A stretch of DNA of 64,000 bases from Sarcophilus harrisii (taxonomy: Eukaryota; Chordata; Mammalia; Dasyuromorphia; Dasyuridae). The stretch lies in contig NC_045427.1 in NCBI RefSeq assembly GCF_902635505.1, positions 591,747,665-591,811,664 of the forward strand. Direction: 5' to 3'. A model generated the notes under the pieces. It saw only the letters and a program-made list of their open reading frames with translations, had not been told where the DNA came from and did no database searches. This document shows positions 34,201-43,487 of the stretch, in pieces. Numbering within the stretch: the first letter of the stretch is position 1; each line of letters opens with the position of its first letter. The position numbers and the translations under genes were made by a program.

Positions 34201-36675
34201 TTTCAGGGTCTTGCCCTCTGCCAGTCGCCAAAGTCTGCCCTTGCCCCCGTCCAGCTGAGCAGGGCAAGGCGTGATAGCAGCTGGAAGCCTTGGTACGACG
34301 AGACTGGGGACCCGTGTGGAGCTAAGACGCCTTTAAGGGGAGCTCTCCTTCATGTCGGGCTGAGACCAAATTGCTAGTATGCCGTCCAAACTGGCAGTAA
34401 TAATAGCTCTGCTGGTAACACTGGGGATTGTGCTTATTATCCTGGGTAGGACCAAGACCCAAAAATGCCTCTTCCCCACCGCACCCCCTCGCAGCTCTTT
34501 TCCCCATGGGAGGATATTTTCTATGCTATTGCCTCTCCCTCTGGGTGAGACTTTTCAGCCTCCCCCTCAATCTGTGGGGTCTCCACCTTTTCCCCAGCCA
34601 TTGAATGACCAAGAATGAGGTTCTCCAAAGGCAGCATCCTGGCTGAGGAAGGCTTCAGAGAGCCAAGGAGTCAGGACAGTAGCCCAAGACTGAGCTCCTT
34701 CCAAGCTCACAGGTTTCTGGGTACCGTGACTCTGACAGAACTCCCAAGAACAAGGTGCCAAATCCAAAGATGTCCCAACACTTAACCCTCTTGGCAAAAG
34801 CTTCTGTGCCTAGGACCCTGAGGAGCTATAACTAAGGATTCTGGTACCCATGGAAAATTCATTTTGGAGGAGGGGGAAGATGCCAGACTCCAGAGGATTG
34901 GAGGGAGATGGGTGCTAGCCTTCTTTCCCTATGAAAATGGTGGCAAGGTCCCCAACAGTCTCCACCCCTGAAAGTCTGATCTGGGTCTTCATGGTAGCTG
35001 GGGTGAATCTCCCAACTCTCAAGAGAAGATAGGGGCTGGGATAGTAGGACCAAGAGAGTGGGGTCCCAGGATTTCTGGAGAAGGGGACATTTAACCAGTA
35101 ACCATCAACGCCAGGGGAAACTTTTCCAGTGGGGACAGTTAAAAGTCTTTACCCAATACCATGGGTAGCAGAGACCACAGAAGCCCCGTTTTAGGCTGAA
35201 ACATCTGCTACCCTGATTAAGAGAGATGTCCAGGCTTTCCAAAGCCAAGGCTAAAAAGGGTGCCCACCTGTGGCACTGGTGCCAGATCCAGCTATGGCGC
35301 CCAGTCTTAGGTCGGAAGTCCGCCCGGCCAAGGTTGTGGATTTGGGAGGAAAATCGCAGCAGGCGGCGGTGCCCGTAGGGCCAGTTCATGTGGTCAGCTG
35401 ACTGCGAGAGACAGTTTTCCTCATGGGCACAGTACAGCAGACTCAGTGGGCGGTCCTCCAGGTAGGCTGTCTCTTGTACCAGCTGTGCATTCATCACCAA
35501 GTCTGGGGCACCTGGGGTCAACAGGAGCCAAAGGCAAATGGCATTCCTTTTCTCCCCCAAAAAAGATCTTCCCACCTGCTTTACCAAACTGGGGCCAGGA
35601 TCAGGCTTTCACCCGAATAACAGTTTACATGAGTAGTAAATAGTTCTGTAGAGTTTTAAGGAACTCTTTTTTAGAGTTTTGGAGAAAAGCGCTAAGTCTT
35701 CTGTTAGGTTCACATTTAGGCAGGGAGACTAATGGCCATTTTCAGATGAGAAGACCAAGGTTCAGAAATGCAAAGGGATATTGCCCCAAGATCACAGGGT
35801 TGCTAAGTAAAAAGAGGGACATAGACCAGGGAGTTTTCCTCCATCATTGTTCATGCTCTAATCAATGAGCGGATCTCCCCTTCCCTAATGACCTGACTCT
35901 TTGAACAAGATGCAGAGACCCCAGACCCAGCCAAGAGTAGAGGCTCCCTTTGCTCCCCTTCCTCTGTGCTAGTTGGAGTTGGGAACAGCCCCCACCAAAA
36001 GGGGCTCTTATGGAATCGTATCCCTCCCATGTCTGGCTCCTGGCCTAGCCCCACCACAGCCCAGGTGCTACTCACTGTCAGTACAGGTGACTCCTGCTGA
36101 GAAGCGGCCCACCCCGTGGGAGCAGTGCACAGGCCCGTGCCGCTGGCACTGCTGCAGGGCCAGCTCTGTGCCTGAGCAGCGCACCCCACTCATCACCACT
36201 TTGCCAGCCCCTGGAGTGCCTTGCCAGTACCACGTGTCCTGGAAAAAGTCATTTCCCCATCAGTCAACAGAGACCACCTGGCCACAGGAGCAGGGGGTGG
36301 GGTGGTGTGGGAGCCGTTGTCACCGACTCCCAGAACCCGGACTTTAGAGAGGGCCCGGACCCCTCCCCAGGGTCCCGCCTGAATCGGAACAGAAAGGGAT
36401 CAAGGGGGAGTCGCGGGGACCCACCTGGATGGCGTGGTTGGCAAATCCCATGCCGAGCTGCCTGCAGACCACCATGGCCTCGTTGAGTCCCCAGAGGTCA
36501 CTGCACACAGCCCCCCAGACAAGAGCCCCGTTCGTCTCCACCAGAACCTCCACCACGCCCTCCTCCGGAGTGCGGCCCCCAGCCAGCCGGATCTGCAACA
36601 GCCAAAGGGAGAATAGCGGCCGTCTCCACCTGCGCGCTGCAAACTTACACTGGAGGCGTTATCTGGGTCGCGGCG

Positions 36676-36723
<48 letters not shown>

Positions 36724-39700
36724 CTGCCGACCCCTCCCCTGCTAGAAGACATCCCCGCCATCAGGCGGCATTCCCCGAAAAGTAAGATTTGTATTTCAGG
36801 CACGTGGACCTGCGAGGATGAGTTCACTATCTGAGAAATGGCCCTTAGGACGAGGATGCTCATTGGGCGGCCATTCGCTCTGGGCGCGGGGACGCCTCCC
36901 GGGACGGAACGCCCAGCCAGGGAACGCAGGCCAGGGCAAGAACTGGACTCCGCACGCCCTGCAGGAGGGCCGGAACGGCCCTAGGGGAGCCCGCCGCCCA
37001 CCTGCTTCTGGAAGTCCATGCGGGACGGCTCGACGGGACGGGCGCTCCTCCGGCTGGCAGCCGCCGGGAAGCGTCGAGAGCCGGGCAGTCGCTGAGCACG
37101 CTCCGCGGGCAGCGATTCGGCTCAGGTGGAGGCCCACCCGCGCGAAGGGAGCTGCCTGGCGGCTCGGCCTGCTGGCGCGCCACTCAGGCGAGGGGCGTCC
37201 CCCGCGCTCTCGCTCCGGGAAGCGGACGCGAGGGGCATCGGCCGCGTCGGGCCTCATCCCTTCCGGGCCCTCAGAGGGCCTCCGGCGGAGCCGTGAGCTG
37301 CTGGCTACAGGACGCTGGCTGAGAGCAGGTTCCAGCGGCGGTCACAGACGGTGCCCCACTGCCTCATCAGTCCCGCCAGGCCTCGGCCGGGCCGAGCCCG
37401 GCCGAGGGAGAGACCCGGAGTGAGCAGGTCGCTTGGAAGCGGGGACCGTGCCTGGCTAGCGGGGCTGGGCGGTGACGCCCCGATTTCGGTGGGGAAGCCA
37501 GGAAGCGGATTCGTTTTAAATCTCTAAAAAGAGACTATTGGCCTCCCTGACAGCAAGGTCCCTCCCAGAGCTTAATCTGCTACGATTCCAAACCTTTGCC
37601 TGTGGAGGTTAATGAGGCATCCTTTGAAACACTTGGTACCATAGAAAGCTCATCAGTTAGGAGTTAGGAGACCATTGCGCAAATCCCAGCTAGGACCCGC
37701 ACTGTCTATGTGATGGTCTCGCCAGTCTCATTTTCCTCATCTGTAAAATGGGGTTGCTTATAGCATGAATTCACTGCCTAACTCTCAGGGTGGATGTGAG
37801 CGAAATATTTTGCAAATTTTAAAGCACTTTGAAAATATGAGCTCTTTGGAAAATGTTCCCTCCAGAAGCAACCTGACACAAGAGCCTTTCCCTGGGAGTC
37901 CCCGGGGGACCCTTCCAGGGCTGCTTGCCTTCCTCCTCCCCTCCCCTGGAAGCCCTTACCTCCTTGCGGCGGGGCTTCCCCTTGGGGTGGCGGAAACGGG
38001 GTCCTGCCACACAGCTGACCACAGCATGCATGCCTGAGGGGCAGGCTGGCCGCAACTTGCCCTTCCCTGGGGACGCCTGCACTTGGCATTTAGCCAAGTG
38101 GGGCTCGGTCCCCAGGCAGTTCACCCGGTGGATCCAAAAGGAATTCTTCTTGGTCAGGCTCCTCAGCCTGCAAAACAAGTCGGGAGGAGAGCATGGGATC
38201 TCTGGAAAGAGAGGAAGAGAGATGGGGGGAGCGGGGTAAAGAGATGGAGGGGGAAGGCGTGGTGGAGGAAGGGAAGGATGGGGAGGAAGGCTGGAGGCAG
38301 GGAGGGAGAAAAGGGATGAGGAGGGAGGGAAGGAGGAAAAGGAGGGGGGAAGAAGAAGAGTGAAGGAGGGAGGGAAGGAAGAAAAGAAGGAAGGATGGAG
38401 AAGGAAAAGGAGGAAATAAGAAAAATGAGCAAGAAGCAGAGGAGGGAAGAAGGAGGAGGGAAAAGGAGGGGATAAGAAAAGAAGTGAGCAAGAGGAGCCA
38501 GGTACAGAAGGAAGAAGGGGGAGGGAAAAGGTAGAGGCAAGAAGAGGAGTGAGCAAGAGGTGCCAGGGAGGGAGGGAAAGAAGGAGAGGAAGCCAGAAGG
38601 CTGGATGGAGGGAGGAAGAAAAAGAGATGAGGAGGAAGGAAAAGGAGGGGATAAGAAAAGGAGTGAGCAAGAGGAGGGAGGGAGGGAAGGAAGGAAAGAA
38701 GGAGGGAAGAAGCGGGAAAGAAAAGGAGAGGACAAGAAGAAGAGTAAGCAAGAAGAAGCAGAGAAGAAGGGAGAGAAGGAGGGAAGAAGGGGGAGGGAAA
38801 AGGAGGGGATAAGAAAAGGAGTGAGCAAGAGGAGCCAGGGAGAGAGGGAGGGAAGGATGGGGAGGAAGGGTGAAGATCGGATGGAGGGAGAGAGGGAAAA
38901 GAAGGGATGAGGAAGGAGGGAGAAAGTAGGATGGAAGGAGGAAGGAAGGAAAAGGAGGGGATAAGAAGAGGAAAGAGCAAGAGGAGTGAGGGAGGGAGGG
39001 AGGGAGGGAGGGAGGAAAGGAAGGAGGAATGGGGAAAGAAAAGGAGGCAAGAAGAGGAGTGATCAAGAGGAGCCAGGGAGGAAGGGAGGGAAGGAGGAGA
39101 AGGGAAAAGGAGGAAGCAAGAAGAGTGAGCAAAAAGAACCAGGGAGGGAGAGAAGGAGAGAAGGAGGGAGGAAGGGGGTGGGAAAAGGAGGGGATAAGAA
39201 AAGGAGTAAGCAAGAACTTTCTCTCTGGGGAACTGACTGACCCTTCCACCCACCTCCCCATTAGTCACCTGGATTTAGGGTCTTTCATCTTCATATTCCA
39301 GAGTTTCCTGCAATTGAAGAAAACCAGACGTGAGGGATTAGAATAAGAATATATGGACCTTTCCCTTCAGCCCATTCCCAACTGGTCTGGAGACAGACTT
39401 TGGGGTTCAATAAAGAGAGCCAGATGATCTGGATTCAAATCCCAATTCACTCTATTTTCTGCCTTGGTGGCCTTGGAGAAATCATTTGATCACTTGGGCC
39501 TCAGTTTCCTTATCTATAAAAGGAGAGCATGGAGCTCCCTCTGTGAGCCTTTCAAACTATGAAGGCCTAACTCTATTTGAGTCCCTGAATCCATCCCTTA
39601 TCTCTACTGCCTTCTCTCATTCCCCCTGGATCCAGGGGTGAGAGACAGGGAAAGGGGCAGCCTTTGAAAGGAATCACCATCAAGGTGAAGGTCATGGTTC

Positions 39701-42700
39701 TAGGGAGCAGCAGCCTAGGCTATAATCAGAGCTCCCGGGGCCTCCCAGGGATGGTGACTGAGTCAGCCACGGCCCAGACGTGCAATTAGTAGAATTTAGG
39801 TCAAGCAAGGGCTTGAGTCCTGGCAGTAGAAAAAGCAGGAATCACATATTGGCTGTGTGGTCCCTTGTCACCTTTCATTTGCGTTATATTGGTCTGTGGG
39901 GCAGGGAAGTAGCACGTGAGGCTGGACTTTGGGGCAGAGCCACATGGAGCAGCTGGGGGGAGAGGAGGTACTCGGGGGAGGAGAGAATTCCCAATTCTGT
40001 GGGAAAAGGAAGATTTCACTAGAGCAGGGCCCTCACGTAGACCATTTGGAATTGGAATCTTGGCTAGCTTTGAGTCACCTGACATCTAGCCAAAAACACC
40101 AATTAGACAGCGCTTTAAATAGATTTGACATAGTCCAGAATTTTACTTAGGATTTTAAATATGGATATTCTTATCAAATCCCTTTAAATGTTGTAGTTTT
40201 TGCTTTCACAATTAAATACTTTGTCTAGTAGATGAATTTCTACCCACCTCACCCCCTTCTCTGGTGAATCCTATTGCTGGGCTTTCTAACTGAATAGGGT
40301 ACTGTGTCTTGGAGAAGCCCCTCTGAATGGGGTCTGGCTTCCTTCCTGAACCCCAAACACCCAGCTTAGGCACACACTTGACTTCAGCCCCAACACCCAA
40401 TCCCTGACCCCCAAAGTCAGGATCTCCCTACCTGTAGAAGTGGGTATTAACTGGCACCTCACTGGGGAAGCCCAGCATCCCGCAGACCACTCTGCTGTTG
40501 TTCATGGTCCAGTCCTGGTCGCACACCTGCCGCCAGTGGCCCTCATATTTCACCTCCACAGCACCCTCCAAAATGGGGTTCTGCCGTTTTGCGCTGGCCA
40601 GCACGGGCTTGATCCGTACCTCCTCCAGCCGCTGTCCCTGCCCAAGCACATGGGATCATATAGACACTGAGGGTGTAGGACAGACAAAGAGAGTCCTCCA
40701 TGGAGCCCATTGGGGAAACTAGCCCCTAGTGAGCTCCTAGGGCTAGGAAGCTGTGAGCCAACCTCATCTACCTCAAGTCTACACTCCAGATTTTCTGTCT
40801 ACTTTCTGGGGTCCTCTCTGGTCCTGGGGTCACCTTGTCCCGACCACTCTGGAGAGTTTTCCCCTTCATTCCTTTTCTTTCCCCATCTCTTCCCCCTGAG
40901 GGTGGCTGCCCTCAGGCTGGCAGCTCTCCTGAGCCCAACCTGCCCTATGTTGTTTGGCTGTGGCTGTTTTTAGCTCTGGGATGTTTGTGATGAGAAGAGG
41001 CAGCAATTGTGGCCAGTTGTGTGGGTGAAAGAGCCCCAACTTGTCCTCCCTCTGCTCCCTCCCTGCTGGTATACTCTTTCCGCAATTCCCAGCAAGGCCA
41101 GCCTCTTTTTTCTCCAAGTCTACTCAACCTCAAGAGACAAGATGCCAACTGGCCTTGGGTCTGGGCCTCTGCCTTCATCAGAGAAATAGCCTGGGACTCT
41201 CTAAGCCCAAGGATCTCTCCCTTCCTCCTTCTCAGGGCTTCCATCATGAATTCAGTATGTTTCATGAGCATCTGTTCTGAACAAGGTAATGTTCTACCCA
41301 CTGAAGATGCCAAGACAAAGATACCAAGACCTGTTCTCTCAGGAGCTTTTAATCGACTGCTCTGCAGTAAGGAGACCTCTCCATCTATGTCACCAGGCCT
41401 GGTATCTCCTCCATCCAGACCCAAAGGGAAGCTTGTTTTACGGGCCTGTATCCAGGTTCCCTTCTCACCTGTGGCCCCAGGATCTGCGATGGCCTCTCTG
41501 AGCGGTGGCTGGGCAAGCTCTGGGGGTGGCAGACAACCCCGACATCTTCAGAGTGGCTGCAGTCGCTGACGCCCCAGCCGTTGAACCTGCACTCTGCCAG
41601 GGAGCTCTCAGTGCCCACACAACGTACATTATCCATCCAGATGTGGCCTAAGGGGACAAGGTGAGGGCGAAGGACACTTAGGACCAGGAGGAGATGAGGT
41701 CTTAGGACATGGACCCCACTTTTTTCTCTTTACTTTGAAAAGATCTCTAAACTCAGTGATTTTCTTTAAATCGATTAGTCCACAAGCAGTTATTAATCAG
41801 CTCCTATGTGATAAGGATGTGCCATGCAGTGAGAAATATGTGGGAAAATGGGACAATGTTTGTCACTGAGGATCTACTTCTAAATTACTGTAACCAGCAT
41901 TTTCCGGCTTACAAAGCACTATATTGATAGGTTATGTGCTCTCTACAGCAACCCTGTGAGCTAAATCAGCATTTATTAGTCTCACTTTACAGATAGGAAA
42001 ACTGAGGCTGGATTACACAAGAATACATAATTAAATATTACATAAGAATATGGGGCAGGATTCAAACACAGATTTTTCTGACTCTGACTCTAGCACTATA
42101 TCCATTATGCTACCCTAAGAGAGCAATCTCTTTTTCTTAGCCAGTGGTCTCCTTGAAGAATTCCCTGTCACCTGAATAATCTATAGATTTATAGAGAGAA
42201 GGAAAAAGGGGGTGTCAGGGGAAGTTAAGGTTAGAAGGGACTCTGGAGATGATCTAGTTTAAATACCTCATTTTTTGGATAAGGCGCCTGAAAAGAGAAA
42301 TGATTTACCCACAGAGTGCCAAAATTCATGCCCCCTGCTTCTCTTTTTTTTAAGTCACAGTGCTTGGCTCCTAGACCTGCTCTCTCCTGCGTCCTGTTCA
42401 ACTGCGGGGAGAGAACAGACACTGAGCCCTGTTGTCCGGAACCCTGGTCACTCACCTTCCCCTTGACCATACTTGGCACTGTGTGCCCACGTCAGGGCAG
42501 CCTCAAAGCCAAGCTGGCGGCAAGCCACGTTGGCCTCCAAGAGGCTGAAGTCATCATCGCACACGGTGCCCCACTGGCCCTCATGCAGCACCTCCAGGCG
42601 ACCCTCCTCAGGCTGGCTCCCGGCACCCACCAGCCGCAGCTTAAGGGATTCTAATGACTGTTGCCAGCTTAGGGGGACCTGGCACAGCCACAGCAGGATC

Positions 42701-42729
42701 AGAGAACAAGTAGGAGGTAGAGGCCACAT
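31186..42729 (-). CDS. LOXL4: LOXL4, lysyl oxidase-like 4 (12 coding exons, three intact SRCR domains)
   Basis: Secreted copper amine oxidase that oxidises lysine side chains of collagen and elastin to allysine for cross-linking. Coding exons, in order: 42456-42729, 41469-41647, 40432-40637, 39269-39307, 37960-38167, 36425-36592, 36076-36238, 35268-35511, 33943-34058, 33508-33644, 32219-32330 and 31186-31253. They total 1914 nt in one frame, or 637 residues; human LOXL4 has 756. Parts: signal peptide (about 1-25), SRCR1 (about 30-135), SRCR2 (about 160-290), SRCR4 (from 303 to about 412) and the catalytic domain (about 415-620). The domain has WHQCHRHYH, with copper ligands by family analogy at His493, 495 and 497. 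The cofactor pair is Lys520 in [10 protein letters not shown] and Tyr556 in CWDTY, 36 apart as in LOXL2. SRCR3 is missing from this model because its exon is damaged; see the relic at 37002-37375. I identified LOXL4 rather than LOXL2 or LOXL3 by near-identity ([45 protein letters not shown]) and the R3HCC1L neighbour. Confidence 0.96.
32219..32330 (-). CDS. LOXL4: LOXL4 exon (end of catalytic domain)
   Basis: Encodes [20 protein letters not shown] followed by [17 protein letters not shown], the last conserved block of the lysyl oxidase domain. It lies between CTCTTTCAG and GTGAGG on the minus strand. It is 112 nt, enters in phase 0 and leaves one base. Confidence 0.96.
33508..33644 (-). CDS. 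LOXL4: LOXL4 exon (catalytic, cofactor tyrosine)
   Basis: Encodes [19 protein letters not shown] then [18 protein letters not shown] and RPGDYIFQ. The Tyr in WDTY (Tyr556) is the partner of Lys520 in the lysyl tyrosylquinone cofactor, by analogy with LOX Tyr355 and LOXL2 Tyr689. Acceptor CCTTTAG, donor GTAATGG. Confidence 0.96.
33943..34058 (-). CDS. LOXL4: LOXL4 exon (catalytic, copper histidines and cofactor lysine)
   Basis: Encodes [20 protein letters not shown] then [19 protein letters not shown]. It supplies two copper-binding histidines (HYH) and the cofactor Lys520 in [10 protein letters not shown]. The donor is GTTCGTGG, weaker than the consensus but at the conserved position. Length 116 nt. 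Confidence 0.96.
35268..35511 (-). CDS. LOXL4: LOXL4 exon (start of catalytic domain)
   Basis: Encodes [40 protein letters not shown] and [20 protein letters not shown], through to WIWHQCH. It opens the lysyl oxidase domain and ends inside the copper site. It is 244 nt with acceptor GACCCCAG and donor GTGGGC. A short proline-containing linker separates it from SRCR4. Confidence 0.97.
36076..36238 (-). CDS. LOXL4: LOXL4 exon (second half of SRCR4)
   Basis: Encodes [40 protein letters not shown] and [14 protein letters not shown]. It holds the conserved SRCR cysteines ([20 protein letters not shown]). It was not visible as one long open frame but is bounded by TTTTTCCAG and GTGAGTAG and matches human LOXL4 closely. 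Confidence 0.95.
36425..36592 (-). CDS. LOXL4: LOXL4 exon (first half of SRCR4)
   Basis: Encodes [40 protein letters not shown] and [16 protein letters not shown]. It enters and leaves in phase 0 (168 nt). The acceptor is GGCTGTTGCAG. Because it starts in phase 0, it can join directly to the phase-0 end of the exon at 37960-38167 if SRCR3 is skipped. Confidence 0.95.
36677..36722. repeat. Poly-C run of 46 nt (poly-G on the LOXL4 strand)
   Basis: A pure mononucleotide run of 46 Cs lies in the LOXL4 intron between the SRCR3 relic and SRCR4, 85 nt from the SRCR4 exon. Runs of C this long are rare in assemblies; it may be real or an artefact. Runs of 8-13 C or G occur elsewhere in the window (12305, 33803, 43217, 50610). 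Confidence 0.9.
37002..37375 (-). pseudogene. LOXL4: Damaged SRCR3 exon of LOXL4
   Basis: On the minus strand, pieces of SRCR3 lie in the right order but in different frames: [20 protein letters not shown] (from 37370), then a TAG in that frame, QQL...PPEAL (about 37300-37270), LHLS (about 37131-37120), [10 protein letters not shown] (about 37096), GCQPEE (about 37060) and MDFQKQ before a donor CAG|GTGGGC at 37002. Human LOXL4 reads [20 protein letters not shown] ... REALFGARLGQGLGPIHLSE ... TLSDCPALEGSQNGCQHEND ... NMGFQNQ. About 110 extra bases sit between the PPEAL and LHLS parts. No clear acceptor is visible upstream of 37375. The pieces are too specific to be chance. Whether the damage is real or from the assembly cannot be decided here. 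Confidence 0.8.
37625..37840 (+). repeat. MIR SINE
   Basis: Contains GTTAGGAGTTAGGAGACCAT, TCATTTTCCTCATCTGTAAA and ATTTTGCAAATTTTAAAGCA in MIR sense order. It lies between the CpG-rich patch and the LOXL4 exon at 37960-38167. Confidence 0.75.
37960..38167 (-). CDS. LOXL4: LOXL4 exon (second half of SRCR2)
   Basis: Encodes [60 protein letters not shown] and PKGKPRRKE. The acceptor is TTGTTTTGCAG and the donor GTAAGG. It is 208 nt and ends exactly at a codon border (phase 0). Confidence 0.96.
38205..39223 (+). repeat. Polypurine minisatellite, about 1 kb, in a LOXL4 intron
   Basis: The + strand is almost only A and G for about 1 kb. A core of 40-45 nt (AAAAGGAGGGGATAAGAAAA then GGAGTGAGCAAGAGGAGCCA) starts at about 38404, 38461, 38526, 38640, 38720, 38798, 38950, 39039, 39105 and 39183, with variable GGGAGGAAGG spacers (starts 57-152 nt apart). 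On the LOXL4 strand it is a polypyrimidine tract ending about 40 nt before the acceptor of the next exon. The long frames in it (up to 480 codons of Ser, Leu, Pro, Phe) are repeat translation, not genes. Confidence 0.93.
39269..39307 (-). CDS. LOXL4: LOXL4 microexon (39 nt) in SRCR2
   Basis: Encodes [12 protein letters not shown], flanked by split Arg codons. It lies between AATTGCAG and GTGACT. Human LOXL4 has KVWDLKMRDPKS at this place. It is too short for frame-based gene finding but keeps phase 2 on both sides. Confidence 0.95.
39395..39565 (+). repeat. MIR SINE fragment
   Basis: Contains GGATTCAAATCCCAATTCAC and CCTCAGTTTCCTTATCTATA in MIR sense order, upstream of LOXL4's 39-nt exon on the transcribed strand. 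Confidence 0.7.
40432..40637 (-). CDS. LOXL4: LOXL4 exon (first half of SRCR2)
   Basis: Encodes [40 protein letters not shown] and [20 protein letters not shown], then VPVNTHFY. The acceptor is TGTGCTTGGGCAG and the donor GTAGGG. The 206-nt exon enters in phase 0 and leaves two bases. Confidence 0.96.
41215..41360 (+). repeat. Old interspersed repeat fragment (CORE-SINE or L2-linked)
   Basis: The order ATGAGCATCTGTTCTGAACA, GATGCCAAGACAAAGATACC and TGTTCTCTCAGGAGCTTTTA resembles a common marsupial repeat (tgtgctaagcactggggata ... aaggagctta). Similar pieces occur near 6.13-6.21 and 21.48-21.60 kb. The family is uncertain. Confidence 0.4.
41469..41647 (-). CDS. LOXL4: LOXL4 exon (second half of SRCR1)
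   Basis: Encodes [40 protein letters not shown] and [19 protein letters not shown]. The acceptor is TCCCCTTAG and the donor GTGAGAAG. It is 179 nt, completing a Gly codon at its start and ending in phase 0. Confidence 0.96.
41895..42115 (-). repeat. MIR-like SINE, antisense
   Basis: Contains GGCTTACAAAGCACTATATT, CTCACTTTACAGATAGGAAA and CTGAGGCTGG, then ATTCAAACACAGATTTTTCT and a CACTATATCCATTATGCTAC end. This follows the antisense order of MIR/CORE-SINEs. A related weaker piece follows at about 42225-42345. Confidence 0.65.
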
Positions 42730-42764
42730 CGGGGTAGCTTCAGGAGCAGCAGGAGCTCAGAAAT
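42456..42764 (-). CDS. LOXL4: LOXL4 first coding exon (signal peptide, first half of SRCR1)
   Basis: The exon starts after TATTTCCCCAG at 42764; the first 35 nt are 5' UTR and the ATG is at 42729. It encodes the signal peptide [20 protein letters not shown] then [17 protein letters not shown] and the SRCR1 start ([40 protein letters not shown]). The start was chosen because it is the first ATG in the exon and gives a hydrophobic leader at the same distance from SRCR1 as in human LOXL4. Donor GTGAGTGACC after 42456. Confidence 0.95.
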
Positions 42765-43191
42765 CTGGGGAAATAGATGATATAATGATGGGTAAAGATC
42801 CCAAATCCACTTAGACAACAGAGGCTTTGCCCCATTTGGGGATCCCAAAGACTCAGGTGGAACCCCTAGCTTTCCCCACTTATACAAGGTGGGAAGGAAG
42901 ATAGTCCCAGAACAAAATGCTTATTAAGTGATAGTTGACTGTCTGACCCTAAATCAGCAGGCTGAGTATCATTGTGGCTTCCAATGTTTGCAGAGCAGTG
43001 GAGATACTGGGCTGTATCCTCAGAAAACTCTCTCGGGCCTTTGTCTTGTATTGAAACAATTTAGAAGCTGGGAGCGGGAAGGGGGTGTCCTGTTACTAGT
43101 CTAGCTAACCTGTCAGTTACCATCAAGCTGGTCAGCAAAGACACAAAAACCCATTTGTGTTATTGCTGGCTGAGTAGGTGCTTATGGACAG

Positions 43192-43487
43192 TACCGAGTC
43201 TTTTCTTTTTTCTTCCCCCCCCCCCCCCCTTTATTAAAGCTTTTTATTTTTCAAAACATATGCATGGATAATTCTTCAATATTAGTCCTTGCAAAACCTT
43301 TTGTTCCAATTCCCCCCTTCCCCCAAGCCCTCCCCTAGATGGCAAGTAGTCCAACATGTTAAACACAGTAGAATTATATGTTAAATCCAGTATATGCATA
43401 CATATTTGTACAATTATCTGCCGCACAAGAAAAATCTAATCAAACCAGAAAAAAAAAAGAGCAGCAAAATAACTACCGAGTCTTTTC
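43192..43487 (-). mobile_element. Short 5'-truncated L1 insertion with 14-bp duplication
   Basis: Identical TACCGAGTCTTTTC copies lie at 43192-43205 and 43474-43487. The body (about 268 bp) begins with a pyrimidine run in place of a clean poly-T, then TAAAGCTTTTTATTTTTCAA, and holds only L1 3' UTR (TCCCCTAGATGGCAAGTAGT). It belongs to the same subfamily as 9864-10397. Sense orientation relative to LOXL4. Confidence 0.92.

Larger units (their letters stand above)
36600..37500. other. CpG-rich patch inside LOXL4
   Basis: CG dinucleotides are dense from about 36.74 to 37.49 kb, unlike the introns on either side. The patch covers the damaged SRCR3 exon. No start site or exon could be supported in it. 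It may be an orphan CpG island or a product of GC-biased change. Confidence 0.65.

Noticed and set aside
36796-37423. Long open frames on both strands in the CpG-rich patch
   Set aside because: High GC removes stop codons by chance. The only family match is to pieces of SRCR3 in several frames.
37819-39261. 480-codon open frame on the minus strand
   Set aside because: It runs through the purine minisatellite, giving Ser/Leu/Pro/Phe repeats, and then across LOXL4 exon 37960-38167. Only the exon part is coding.
38090-39268. 392- and 295-codon frames on the minus strand
   Set aside because: Low-complexity translation of the same repeat, with no family resemblance.
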